From Xanthostigma xanthostigma (lineage: Eukaryota > Arthropoda > Insecta > Raphidioptera > Raphidiidae): a stretch of DNA of 64,000 nt. Location: assembly GCA_963575645.1 (NCBI GenBank), contig OY754468.1, forward strand, positions 18,066,465-18,130,464, read 5' to 3'. Every line of letters starts with the position of its first letter. The stretch's first letter is position 1. Below the pieces are notes generated by a model that saw nothing but the letters and a program-made list of their open reading frames with translations, searched no databases and was not told the origin of the DNA. A program made the position numbers and the translations under genes. Positions 23,253 to 34,163 of this stretch are shown in pieces.

Positions 23253-23319
23253 GCACTGGTAGATCAGTGGTAGAATGCTGGCATATCACACGACCGGCCC
23301 GGATTCGATTACCAGGTGC
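23253..23319 (+). repeat. tRNA-Gly-like SINE head
   Basis: GCACTGG and CAGGTGC can form an acceptor stem with one mismatch. ATCAGTGGTAGAATGCTGG resembles the D-arm of tRNA-Gly and CCCGGATTCGATTACC the T-arm. The anticodon stem does not form. Followed by GCGCAACAAT, as in the 20.6-kb copy. Confidence 0.65.
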
Positions 23320-23544
23320 GCGCAACAATTTGTGGTGTTCTTATTATTTTTTGTTATCATTTCTAAGTATACCTATTATATATAAAATTTTCGACTAATG
23401 TATCAGAATAATACCTGAGCTAAAAAAACAATATTTGCAGTAAACCTGCGAAAACAAAAAAAGAAAAACAATATTTAAACCTGCGAAAATTTTGTGGTCT
23501 GCTTGTGTTTTCTTATTTATTTGCAGTAAACCAACGAAAAAACT

Positions 23545-23790
23545 AAAAATGTGTTACGAGAACGCATTACAGTAGTGAAACTTCTAGTTGCAAATCATAC
23601 GATTGCATTTGGACAAGTGGAAAAAATGTGTTACGAGATGGTTTCATGTTCAGTTATTTCGTCTGTACAAGTTTATCTGAACATGAAACTATCTCGTAAC
23701 ACATTTTTTCCGCTTGTCCAAATTCAATCGTATAATTTGCAACTAGAAGTTTCACTTCTGTAACGCGTTCTCGTAACACATTTTTAATTT
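23545..23790. mobile_element. Foldback MITE, nearly a perfect palindrome
   Basis: Arms of about 110 bases (AAAAATGTGTTACGAGAACG ... GTTTCATGTTCAG and complement) flank a loop of about 23 bases. Within each arm AATGTGTTACGAGA occurs twice. The ends are preceded and followed by TA, a possible TA target. An open frame of 70 codons across it is a by-product. Confidence 0.8.
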
Positions 23791-25380
23791 TTTTAAACAA
23801 CAGACTGTCAAAGAATATTATAAATTTAAACTAAACTAAAAGAATTCTTGAAAAATAATCGAATATTTAAAAAGATACACTCAAATCTACAGCATCTTGA
23901 AACAAGGACCCGAGAATTTCGTGTAAATCTAAAGTTGCACCATTACGGTTACACTTTATTCTACCAAAAGCTATAGTCTTTAAGACGCTCCTTACGAACG
24001 AACCATACGAAAAGCTCCCCCGTTTCTTACGTATGTAATACGCACACATTTATCTAAACCCCGCGGCCGGAAGTCTTAGGGTGCCTAAAACAAAGTGGGA
24101 TCGTATGTAAAACCGGGACTTTCAGCCAGCTAGTCAACTCCACAACCGGTTATATAATATACGGGAACGTATATTGTCTGCATTACGTTATAATATATAG
24201 GTATCTACGCTGAGATTATTTCAAAACTTGCATTATTACTCAATACAGAAAATTCCTTTCTTAAAAAATTGAGAAAATTCAATATTTGGCTTTGTTTACT
24301 ATTAATTAATTATGTTTAGGAAAATTAATTAAAATATTTTTTACATTTGTAGACACAGTAACTCTTATAACAAGTTTCTTAAGAAAAAAAAAATAATATC
24401 GATAAATCAGAAATGTCTTTGTTAGTTAAATATAGAAAAAATGGACTGCCACCGCGAAATTGGAGGTTTGGGTTAGAATCCGCGCACTTTGCTTACAAAT
24501 ATTTAAAACTCTAGCGTTTAAAAAAATGTTCACTGTTCCATCCCACAATAGCCGGGTTTTAAAGAATTAATGTTGATCTTTCATCCAATGATCCAACCAG
24601 CAAGTTTAGGCAGTAAGTAAAAAAAAAACGAATACGCAGAAAACAACATACATGTATGAATAACTATATAGATATCATGTACCTTGTTCTTAAACAGCAC
24701 ATTACCTATCGAAAATTATTTTTTGTTACTTTCTCCAGTCGCATTTCTTTGACAAAGTCGTCAAAGAACCAACATTTCTTGAGTCAGACTGCTTACAGGT
24801 AAAGTTAACTTGTATTGCAGCTAATACATAATATAGTTTATGTCTCTAGAATGCAATGAACTATATTATCGACGGGAAAATAACATTATGTTGAAACGAG
24901 TTCAGCGAGTTTTAACAGTTACACCAGTCATAATATCATTACATCCGAGATATATACTACATTTTTTGTACGTTTTCACTTTATCTTGAGTAATTTCTAA
25001 GTCGTGATTAAAAGTATAAAATGTATTGTTTAAAAAAGTTCAAAAAGCTGCGAGAACATTAGCCTTTATTCAAGACCTTTCAGTTCAGAATTTCTAATAG
25101 TGTCGGAGAGAATTTGATTTTTATGGCTAAGTAATTTTCAAAAGTTTTTATTTATTAGATACTAAAAATATGTTATATTTATAGAGTATACTTAAATATT
25201 ATAGTACTATTATCACATTAATAAAAGTTATCCATATTTTAAGCATTGTTGATAGTTCAATTGTGCAACTAACTTCACTTCTATTTGGTTATTTAGGAAA
25301 ATTACTATTCGCACCTCCTGTTGGTTTTTATACAGGGGGCCCGGCAAAAGTCCGGCAACGGTCCGAAAATTTTTCTTATC
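23791..25380. other. Non-coding stretch, no gene seen
   Basis: No recognisable protein, RNA gene or repeat partner. A weak B-box-like GGGTTAGAATCC near 24470 is not accompanied by an A box. Confidence 0.4.
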
Positions 25381-25430
25381 CGAAGCTTTCCTGTACCCCC
25401 AAATTTATTTGGGGGTGGAGGAAAGCTTCG
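25381..25430. other. Strong GC-rich hairpin
   Basis: CGAAGCTTTCCT and AGGAAAGCTTCG close a stem that continues through CCCCCAAAT/ATTTGGGGG with a bulge, about 24 base pairs and almost no loop. It is too compact for a standard miRNA precursor. The function is unknown. Confidence 0.6.
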
Positions 25431-26554
25431 AAAGTTCTAATTCTGTTATTTGAAGTGAAAAGTCGACATATCTTGGTCTAGCATGTACATTGTACCTACT
25501 CGGTAAGTCGATTCTGTGAGAGATTACTTTCAACATTTATTTTGCATAATTTCCACGAAAATTTCGAACGGAGATAGTGTTGTTACCTAAATTTTTTTCA
25601 GATTTTTGGGGATAATGAATTTTTGAGAGCATTCATTTGGGGTACCTACTTATCAGTGATATAAACCACATTTACGCTACAAGATATATAAATAATATAA
25701 TTATACTATTAACAAAACCAAGTTTCACAGATTTGCACAATAATATGTCAAACCAGCATTCCAATTTTGTTATCGAGTTAAAATAGGATTTTTCAAGAAA
25801 TAAACATAATTTGGGTGAATTTTTATGTAAATGTCAATGTAAGTTGCATATCTAGTGCTACTTTTACACATTAAATTAATTATTGTTTGTAATCTCATCA
25901 GATTTATGAAACTGAGCCAACTCTAACCCATCAAGGGTTTTTGTGATGGTCGTTCGATATAAGTTTAAAAACATTCCCTCTCAAATTTTCGGCATCCGAC
26001 CAATCACTGGCATAAAGAAACAAAATAATGACAAATGATCGATATAAAATGAGAGCCCACTCCCTTCGCTTGTTCGGTCTATTATAATGTCATTTTGAAA
26101 ACATAAAACACTTGCAGTATAAAAATACTCGAAACAACGATAAACTTACAACGCTTTCAGCAAGAGATAATTTTCAAAAACCAGCATCTCTAGGTGGTGA
26201 AATAAAATCTTAGCCCCCGCTGGCAACACAGTCAGCATCATCATCTCCGTCACTTTTAGCTCTGCCCCCGGCAACCCGACAGCAAGGGGGTGAAGTCAAG
26301 GGTGAGAGTTGCGCACCGTTTCCAACAATGCCTGTCGTGTATATTGGTAACTTTATGTATAAGAAGTTTGTTACTTGTTAGAATATACATAGAACGCACT
26401 AGCATTCGCTCACAATGTTGTTGAACGTTCACAACAACTCATTTCTAGTGAACTGTAACGAATGGGAGCAAATTTTTATTTTCCTTCTTTTATGGTCACC
26501 ATAACAGTTAGGCTTATTTGGGCCTAGCACTATTTCATGTTATCAATTTATTTA
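25431..26554. other. Non-coding stretch, no gene seen
   Basis: Mostly AT-rich; GC rises near 26210-26340 with C and G runs (TAGCCCCCGCTGGC). No gene or repeat partner is recognised. Confidence 0.4.
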
Positions 26555-26830
26555 TTTTTGACGTGATAACGTCTTATAAATTGATGAAACACCGGCTGCA
26601 CGCACGAAAAAGAGTAACGTTCCGCAAGCGAGAGCGCGATATAAGCGATAGTCTCTCTCTTCTCGCGTGACGTCAGAGAGTAGTGTGCGTTCAACATTTT
26701 TTTCGGCTGTTCCAGCGAAAGCTACATCTGACAGATAGGTTATGTATTATTAAATATGATATTCGAGCGGAATACGTCATCACGTAAAACTATCGTCCGT
26801 AAACCGACTTTACAGACAACCAATTTTTTA
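26555..26830 (+). mobile_element. T1 element, copy 2 (short internal deletion derivative)
   Basis: Starts TTTTTGACGTGATAACGTCT and ends CTTTACAGACAACCAATTTT, the two T1 ends in opposite orientation to copy 1. It is only 276 bp and its interior (GCGAGAGCGCGATATAAGCG...) differs from copies 1 and 3. Confidence 0.8.
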
Positions 26831-26845
26831 ATAATAAATTGAAAA

Positions 26846-26945
26846 CCCATACTTTTACCAGTTTTCTGAATAGAATATGAGAACTGGGAGTTTTTAATAG
26901 AGGAGTGATTGAAACGCCATATAAACAACGAAATTGCTCGTTTAT
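26846..26945 (+). repeat. Dispersed repeat R5, copy a
   Basis: Contains ATACTTTTACCAGTTTTCTG ... CATATAAACAACGAAATTGC. A relative is at 52938-53030 (ATACTTTTACCAGTTCTCAG ... CATATAAACAACGGAATCC). Short and diverged. Confidence 0.55.
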
Positions 26946-27200
26946 TCTTAAATTCTGGAAATTAAAGTGCATAATAACTAAGAACCACTTTATAATAGTT
27001 CAATAACACCTAAAAAATCTAAAAAACACGCTTATATAAACGCACTTAAAAGTAGAAAATAAATTTCTATATCTTCTACTTTGTGCACTAACGCCCCCCT
27101 CCCCCCCTTATAAAAAATCTTACCTCTGAAAAAATTTATAAACAATTTGTAAATAATTTCTTTACTAAAAAAATAATTACAAAGGTGGTAAATATATACC

Positions 27201-27912
27201 TATACTAGCGGCCCTGTACGTGCTTCGCTACGTATAAAGTGAAATAATAAAACAATTTAATTGGAACATCTATCTATATATCTATCTATTTTATTAATTG
27301 CTAGCTATTTTAATATATACATGGGCGTATATGTGTGTATGTCGAGCACTCCGGCTGCGCCGTCGTGCTCGAAAAAAAATAGCGTAAAGTATTCGTGGAT
27401 AACTGGTCTTTAAAACACTTGCTCTATTTCGAGCACTCCGGCTGCGCTCGTGCTCGAAAAAAAAAGCATTTGTTTTAAACGATATTCAGTTTTTTTACAT
27501 CCTCGATCTAGATATATGGTTGTTAAGTTCGTTGCGCCATCTATTGAATATTCACTCAATCCAGTCAACAGGTATCGCCATCTTATATGGTTGTTAAGTT
27601 CGTTACGCCATCTATTGAATATTCACTCAATCCAGTCAACAGGTATCGCCATCTTATATGGTTGTTAAGTTCGTTACGCCATCTATTGAATATTCACTCA
27701 ATCCTGGAGCTAACAGATAATTATGACTGTCAAGGAATAGACAAATAATTTGCAATAAAATAATATTGCGACTATAAATTGAAATGTAAGCTATCCTATC
27801 TTTCAAGTTGGGTCGAATTGCACACGGTGTGCAAATCAAATTTAAAATCGGTTCAGTAGTTTAGGAGTTCATCGCGGACAAACATGTGACACGTAATTTT
27901 TATATATAAAGA
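27201..27912 (+). mobile_element. RTE-like/SINE-like arthropod interspersed repeat
   Basis: Begins TATACTAGCGGCCCTGTACG and ends CGCGGACAAACATGTGACAC followed by an AT-rich tail ending ATATAAAGAT. This start-and-end pattern belongs to a very common class of arthropod non-autonomous repeats. Inside, CGAGCACTCCGGCTGCGC occurs twice and a 71-bp unit is present three times. Confidence 0.6.
27513..27715 (+). repeat. 71-bp tandem triplication
   Basis: Units beginning ATGGTTGTTAAGTTCGTTRC start at 27516, 27587 and 27658. Copies are nearly identical (GTTGCGCC versus GTTACGCC), which indicates recent expansion. The third unit ends at CACTCAATCC. Confidence 0.92.
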
Positions 27913-28440
27913 TAACATAAATCACGAAAATTGTACATTACTTGCTTATAAATATTTTATTATTTGGTAATTATGTTTGAGCGCTTATTCTCAAAACCAT
28001 GATTTTATTAGAACAACGACGATATTTGCAATTAATCGTACCCCTGGTGAATCTTACACGCCCCCGACTTTGGAGACCGCTCTTCTACAGCCTTTAGAAG
28101 AGGAGAAAGAAATTTATTTTCTACTTTTATGTGCGGTGATATAAACATGTTTTTTAAATTTTTTTGAAGCTATAAATGTTATTTTCAAATTTTTATTATA
28201 CAGAGTGATTTCTAAGTTAATTCTTCTTTTTCAACAGCGTGTCCAATAGACGAACAAATATTTTAAGTAACTTTTTTATCAAAACTAAGAGAGAATTTTA
28301 TTTAATTCAAAAGCCCGGTTAACACACGCGAAGAAATGAGTACGAATCGGAAATACATCCCAAATAATTCACGAAAGGCCCTTATCGCACGCATCTTTGT
28401 GTCCAATAAAACGTGAACAATATCTGTGAATACTTGATAA
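27913..28440. other. Non-coding stretch, no gene seen
   Basis: No recognisable gene or repeat partner. Confidence 0.4.
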
Positions 28441-28704
28441 TGACATAACATAATAATAATAATAATAAATGTTTATTTGTTGCGCCATTATATAAAATGG
28501 ATACAAAACGTCAGTACACAGTTAAAACATGTTAAAATAATTATTAATCCGATAGCAAGTCATTTATAGAATATGCATGGAATTATATTATGTATTGTTT
28601 CAGCTTTTTATCAAAATCTTTGGAATCTCTTTTACATTTTATAGCCAAGATAGGTGGCACTCTTTTCAAAGAAAGTCGTGTATTTCCATAGTGACATAAC
28701 ATAA
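28441..28704 (-). mobile_element. 5'-truncated LINE 3' end with 13-bp target duplication
   Basis: The insertion (28454-28691) is flanked by perfect direct repeats TGACATAACATAA (28441-28453 and 28692-28704). On the minus strand it encodes YGNTRLSLKRVPPILAIK and FDKKLKQYII followed by a stop, then YSINDLLSD. This is the style of the last residues of CR1/Jockey ORF2 (compare ILIENAFYTKEEFL of the LINE at 6.7 kb). A short 3' UTR and an (AAT)n tail (28454-28468) follow. It is a dead-on-arrival copy of a LINE family different from the one at 6.5-10.9 kb. Confidence 0.85.
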
Positions 28705-29157
28705 CGCCAGGACAGACCTTAATATTGGACAAATTTTAATAGAACTTCGAAAGCCCATTTCTCTTTCATTTTTGAGTTTAAATCATAATTTAAATTTTAT
28801 GGGGCTTTTTGACATACGTCTGTATTTTTCAAGATGTGTCAAAGAAACAGGTAATATAATGGATTTGTTTACATAAAAATAGTGTACCTATTGATAGTAT
28901 ATTTAATGCAGAAAATTACAAATAAAAACAAATTCTCTATAAACTAGTAACTTTAATAATAAATGTTTTATTATCAATTATCCTTAAAACTATTAAGATA
29001 GGAAAAATGTAAGTTACATGTGCGAGAACCATGCTTTTTTTATCATTTGGAACCATAACCCCGAAAATACAAACACAGCGCACTGGCATCGAGCACGAGA
29101 GTCACTGAGCTACTGTATCGGCAAGCATACTTCTCCCAACACCGTTTATAAAGCCGG

Positions 29158-29450
29158 GTACTCATTAGCGAACTGTAACCGTAACATGTGTGATACAGTA
29201 ACGAGGTTCTAGTGTGTACGCGTGTTACAGTTACAGCTCGCGACGTCACCGGATCGCTTTCACCGAGCGTACTCATTAGCGAGCTGTAACCGTAACATGT
29301 GTGATACAGTAACGAGGTTCTAGTGTGTACGCGAGTTACAGTTACAGCTCGCGACGTCGCCGGATCGCTTTCACCGAGCGTACTCATTTTGCGAGCTGTA
29401 ACTGTAACCAAACAGATACAGTTCGAAGTTCTAGTGTGTACGAGAAGGCC
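29158..29450 (+). repeat. 111-bp tandem array
   Basis: Units beginning GTACTCATTAGCGARCTGTA start at 29158, 29269 and 29380 (the third is partial and diverged). Each contains CTAGTGTGTACG and CTCGCGACGTC. The first unit is continuous with the terminal inverted repeat. Confidence 0.92.
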
Positions 29451-29640
29451 AGTGGCCTGACAAGCCGGATTTATCTGCAGGTTTGAAACTCCACGATGTC
29501 GGACGAAGTGTCTCTCGCTTGTGCAGCATACATACATACAATAGTTGTCGATGTTGATACAACACAAGTTACAACCTCTCCTCTTGACGTCCACAAGCGC
29601 ACTGCGAGCGCCCTTTGATTCGCGGCAAAAACCGACAATC

Positions 29641-30037
29641 GTCGGCTCGCTGCAAGCGGCACGCGTACCGCTCGCAGCAGGCTTACGAACCACGTACACA
29701 CTATGTTTTTGGTAACAGTAACGGTTACAGTTACGTGCAACGTTACAGGTTCAGAAATGAGTACGTTGTAAACGTCGGCTCGCTGCAAGCGGCACGCGTA
29801 CCGCTCGCAGCAGGTTTACGAACCACGTACACACTATGTTTTTGGTAACAGTAGCTGTTACAGTTACGTGCAACGTTACGGGTTCAGAAATGAGTACGTT
29901 GTAAACGTCGGCTCGCTGCAAGCGGCACGCGTACCGCTCGCAGCAGGCTTGCGAACCACGTACACACTATGTTTTTTGGTTACAGTACATGCAACGGTTA
30001 CGGTTACGGCTCGCTAATGAGTACCCGGCTTTACGTG
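29641..30037 (+). repeat. 133-bp tandem array
   Basis: Units beginning GTCGGCTCGCTGCAAGCGGC start at 29641, 29774 and 29907. Each includes TACACACTATGTTTTTGG and AGTAACGGTTACAGTTACGT-like words. The last unit runs into the right terminal inverted repeat. Confidence 0.92.
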
Positions 30038-30708
30038 CATCCAAATACTGTCCTAGGATACATTATTTTACTGTAATTTAACACGATAGGGTAATACTAA
30101 TTCGTGCGTTATGGTAATCCCAAAAACTGTCAGTCATCCGCAAGTCAACGTACAACATAATGTACACATAACGTTAACATGATGTTCGATGAAAATCAAG
30201 CTTAACACAGAGTGAGTGTGAATGTGTAGATATGCGTAGTATACAAGACGCATCGCGACGCCTAGGGGATGAACTCCTTGTTATATGTAAGTCGACGTCG
30301 GTCCAGACACCGTTAACTGCAGAGAGACAAACTTAACTCATACATCACGTACCGACCACAAACTTGTACTGCCGCGCCCTCAACCGCTCGACACTAATGC
30401 ACACTTGTTGGGGAAGTCGTTAAAATGGAAATTAATTTGTGTTAAGACGGAAAATTGTTATGATCAATTCAATTTGAACCATTTTCACTTCAGAAAATTT
30501 AATAAAGATAGTATTTTACACCCCTAGAAAAACGGCATATTATATTAAGATTTTTAATAGATCTATCTAGGACAGACGATATTTGAGACTTTAAAGGTTT
30601 CGTTTCGACGAAACGAAACGACAGCGAGACGACGCGATGCTTATGTAAAAATATCGGGTTGACACTGATATTATATTTTGCAGTTACTAATATTTTTCCG
30701 ATACCTTG
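30038..30708. other. Non-coding stretch, no gene seen
   Basis: GC is moderately raised at 30180-30420. There is no recognisable coding sequence, RNA or repeat. Confidence 0.4.
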
Positions 30709-31260
30709 GAAAAAATTCCAGCCAATTAGGCGACGAGACCATTCCAAAATATTGACTTTTGACATATTATAATAAAGAAAATACAATTTCTGTTAACGCG
30801 TGTGGTGCCGCGGGCAACGGCTGGTATTAATATTATGATATTTGCTATTCGTTTGTAAAGAACGACTGCTTTTTATTTATTTTCAAAATATTTTTGTAAC
30901 TATAAAGTTTAAAACTATTTTTTTTTCTAAATTTTTTTTCTAAAAATAAATAGAATAGTAAACCATTACAAAAAGTAGACAATCATTTTATAAAAAACAA
31001 TGTTATAGCATATATCTCTTCTGCGCATGCGCCGATTTTCTTCAGAAACAATAGTGCTCTTCATATTTGCATATCATACATCTTCCCAAAATTTGTTTTC
31101 AAGTCGCTCATCCGTTTGACCTGTATTATATTCACAGAAAAACAGACTAACAGCCAGGCGCACAGACTTTTTCTTAAAATGTGTTTTTTGGATTCCGGAG
31201 ACCTCAAAGCGAAAAAATATTGTAAAATTTTGAAAAGTGAATTTTGACATGAATGAATAC
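30709..31260 (+). repeat. Dispersed repeat R4, copy a
   Basis: Landmarks are TTCCAGCCAATTAGGCGACG, TTTCTGTTAACGCGTG, CTCTTCTGCGCATGCGCCGA and CATCCGTTTGACCTGTAT, all recurring in the same order at 54500-55030. The right half recurs inverted at 59860-60140. Diverged old family, non-coding here. Confidence 0.7.
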
Positions 31261-31384
31261 AATTCTTCACTTATGAAATTGAAATGGTATAAAATATAAA
31301 ACAAAATTAAAAATAATTTTTGAAAAAACCCTCGACGGATCTAAACGTTGTAATTGAAAAAGAATTGAATGAAATCTCGACGTT

Positions 31385-31960
31385 TTGCGGTCCTACGAAG
31401 CTATTCTGACTATTTTGGCGATGATGTCCGTAGGGCTGGATATGTGTGTGTGTAAACCTCTTATTACTTTTGAACAGTGTCCGATTGAAACGCGGTTTGC
31501 GGCATCTGACGTGACTGCTGAAAATTTGGAATGATTCGGCTCAATAGACTTTGAGAAATCTCAAAAATACAAGTTTCAAAAATTTTTAGAAATTTGTTTT
31601 TTTAGAATATTTTCTAAACTACTTAACCGATTCATTCCAAAATCTAATCAGCCCTTCTCCTCAAAAAACTGCGTCGATTTCTGCAAACCGCATCAAAATC
31701 GATTCATTTGTTCACGAGATAGCGTGAACAAAAAATTGGTAAGAAAGAAAATTGGTAAGAAAGTGTTCTTTTTTCTTCGAGCTAAAAAATAAACTTCTTG
31801 CTATATTTTATATACTTTTGAGCGTTTTGAACTCGAAAATATCGGGAAGTTTCAGGAATGGCCTGCAGGGTCAAACTTCTTTTCAATTTTTTTTTGTAGT
31901 GCAGCGCCCCCTGGCGAGCAATCATCGTAACATCTATCTAAGAACCATCGCAGATGAAGT
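31385..31960 (+). repeat. Dispersed repeat R3, copy a (about one tandem unit)
   Basis: Begins CGACGTTTTGCGGTCCTACG and passes through GAAACGCGGTTTGCGG, AACTGCGTCGATTTCTGCAA and CTTGCTATATTTTATATAC to GGCCTGCAGGGTCAAACTTC. Same order as 41880-42960, but with one copy of the CTGCGTCGAT unit where the other has four. Confidence 0.8.
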
Positions 31961-32749
31961 ACAAATTATTTACAGAAAACCGCATCGGAAACAGTCGGAC
32001 CGTTTTCAAGATAAATGGCAACATTTGAGTACACATACAAACAATATCTCACCCAAAAAGCATGTACCTTCTTCGTTTCCTCGTAGGTAAAAATATAAAC
32101 AGAGAAATTAAGTCATGAAATGAAATGAAGTTTATAAATTAGAAATTGGTACCAATATTTTCTAAAAATAATAACATTAAATACAGGTAGCAAAAAGAAA
32201 CTGTGATCTCATCAATGCAGTTTTTTCGTGCAACGCAAATGATTTACAGTTAAGCAATAAGCATAAGTACCTATTACGTTTTTTCTTTGTAAGAAGGCAA
32301 ATCGCAATTAACACCTATTATTAATTAATACTAATGACATACATAAATGATAAACGAAACAAATCAACTGTAAGGAAAATACGACAAAGTAAAAAGAAAA
32401 TATTATTAAATCTTTAAGTAGAAGTTTACATAGAAAATTCATTATAAGAAAACACATAAAATTACTGCTACAAAACATATTCTTGTTCACAAAGAATGTA
32501 AGTTTCATTATGATATTATATGCAAACCGAATGAAAAAGTTCAGCAAAAGCTTGAACTGAATAATGGTAGGTTCATTGAAAATAATCTGAATGGAGGTGA
32601 GCAAGCTCAGTGCATTACAAATAGACTGTTGTACATTATAACCTATACCGATCATGCACAGGACGATTTTTACGTCAATCTTAGACGACAATAATTTTGA
32701 CATCTAAACACGTCTGCCTATACCTTACAATCTAAAATATTATAAATTT

Positions 32750-32960
32750 TTAGGGTTCCGTACCTCACATTGAAAAAAAAAACAAACTTTATAGGAACAA
32801 CTTTGTTGTTCGTCTGTCTGTCTATCAAGACTGTTTTTCTCAGGAACGGTTAGAGGCATCAAGTAAAAATTAATATCAAAAACTATGACTCCATAATCCT
32901 GTAACAAATTCAAACTTCTAGCTCACTCATCACAACAAATAAGGTACCCAGAATCTTTGT
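32750..32960 (+). repeat. Interspersed repeat (GGGTTCCGTACC type)
   Basis: TTAGGGTTCCGTACCTCA, then TTTATAGGAACAACTTTGTT and GTCTGTCTGTC, is the hallmark of a very common insect interspersed repeat. A diverged relative lies at 53140-53300. Another fragment with TTTCTCAGGAATAGG is near 34310. Confidence 0.55.
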
Positions 32961-33132
32961 TTTTATTTTGAAAAAAATGCTTCGGCAAAAGCCATTAGCA
33001 TAACAAAAAAAAACAATTATATGTATAATTACAAAAAGTATGTATATACAATAGGAAAGAGAAAAAAAAGTTATATAATATGTATTCTTAAGTAATGTAT
33101 TCTTATATATAGCTTAAGCAACGAATAATTTC

Positions 33133-34163
33133 TAGATGGAAAAGTTGAAAGCAGAACATTTGACTTAGGAACTTTGTTTATACTAGTTAGGAGATAAACA
33201 TACTAAAAGTCCTTACCCCTCCGAGGTACGCCCGAAGGGGGGGAGCACAAAGAAGGTCCCGTTTTTTGGTTTTTTTACTTTCATCTCGAAAACAGTACGT
33301 CGTACGAAATTTTGTTGTAATACATAATGAAAGCTGATAAAATTCTCTACAACTTTAGCTTTCACACTTTTTATCTATTTCCAATCTTTGCCTAGCTATG
33401 AGCTCCGAAAAATGGTCAATTTTCAAAAATGTGTTAAATTCTCTTTAGCACATTGTAACAATACGAATTTGTCAAAATCATTTCGTATTGCTCATCCACA
33501 CTATTAAAAACACCCACACACTATTAAAAAATAACATAAGCTGGGAGTACCTCCACGCAGGACCCTCTTTCCCACTGGGCACTCTAGGCACGTGCCCAGG
33601 GCCCCGCGATCGATAGGCACTTCCTAGTTCCTGCCAGATCACCAAACGATAATCGATATTCATTACCGAAAAACATATTTATTTCGAATGACTGACTAGA
33701 ACACCTATTTGCTTATTAGCTTTTGTACGCGCGACGCTACTCTATTCTCGCCCGAAAATCAGGCTTTTCGATTTCAGCATGTTTAGATAAATTTAAATAT
33801 ATAAAACTGCAATTTAATGGTATACTAAGTACCTAAACTGTTTAAAACAAAAATCATCATTGAACTAGTTTTTCATATACTTAATTTCTCGGAGCTCATA
33901 GCTAGGCAAAGATTGGAGATAGATAAAAAGTGTGAAAGCTAAAGTTGTAGAGAATTTTATCATCTTTCAATATGTATTACAACAAAATTTCGTACGACGT
34001 ACCGTTTTCGAGATGAAAGCAAAAAACCAAAAAACGGGACCTTCTTTGTGCTCCCTCCCTTCGGGCGTACCTCGGAGGGGTAAGGACTTTTAGTATGTTT
34101 ATCTCCTAATTAGTCCAAACAAAGTTCCTAAGTCAAACGTTCTGCTTTCGACTTTTCCATCTA
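33133..34163. mobile_element. 1.03-kb element with 275-bp terminal inverted repeats
   Basis: Arms 33133-33408 and 33889-34163 are inverted copies with few mismatches (for example TAGATGGAAAAGTTGAAAGC outermost, TTACCCCTCCGAGGTACGCC inside, ATAGCTAGGCAAAGATTGGA-type innermost). The middle (33409-33888) is unrelated, AT-rich except for 33560-33620, where GTGCCCAGGGCCCC forms a small GC-rich hairpin. No transposase was found and no target duplication assigned. Confidence 0.85.

Larger units (their letters stand above)
29150..30037. mobile_element. TIR element built of two tandem arrays
   Basis: The left end AAAGCCGGGTACTCATTAGC and the right end GCTAATGAGTACCCGGCTTT are perfect inverted copies and continue into GTAACCGTAAC/GTTACGGTTAC. 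The interior consists of a 111-bp array near the left and a 133-bp array near the right, separated by a less repetitive middle (about 29450-29640). No target duplication was identified. Long open frames through this block, up to 218 codons on the minus strand, follow from the repeats and are not genes. Confidence 0.88.

Noticed and set aside
24466-24486. B-box-like GGGTTAGAATCC
   Set aside because: No A box at proper distance.
26846-26972. Overlapping short frames near T1 copy 2
   Set aside because: They arise in the T1 end and repeat R5; no conserved product.
29043-29788. Long open frames (218 and 105 codons) on the minus strand
   Set aside because: They run through the 111-bp and 133-bp tandem arrays of a TIR element and repeat with them; no domain is recognisable.
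32308-32703. 131-codon hydrophobic open frame on the minus strand
   Set aside because: Composition is what AT-rich DNA gives in this frame; no receptor or transporter motif could be recognised, although an insect chemoreceptor relic cannot be excluded.
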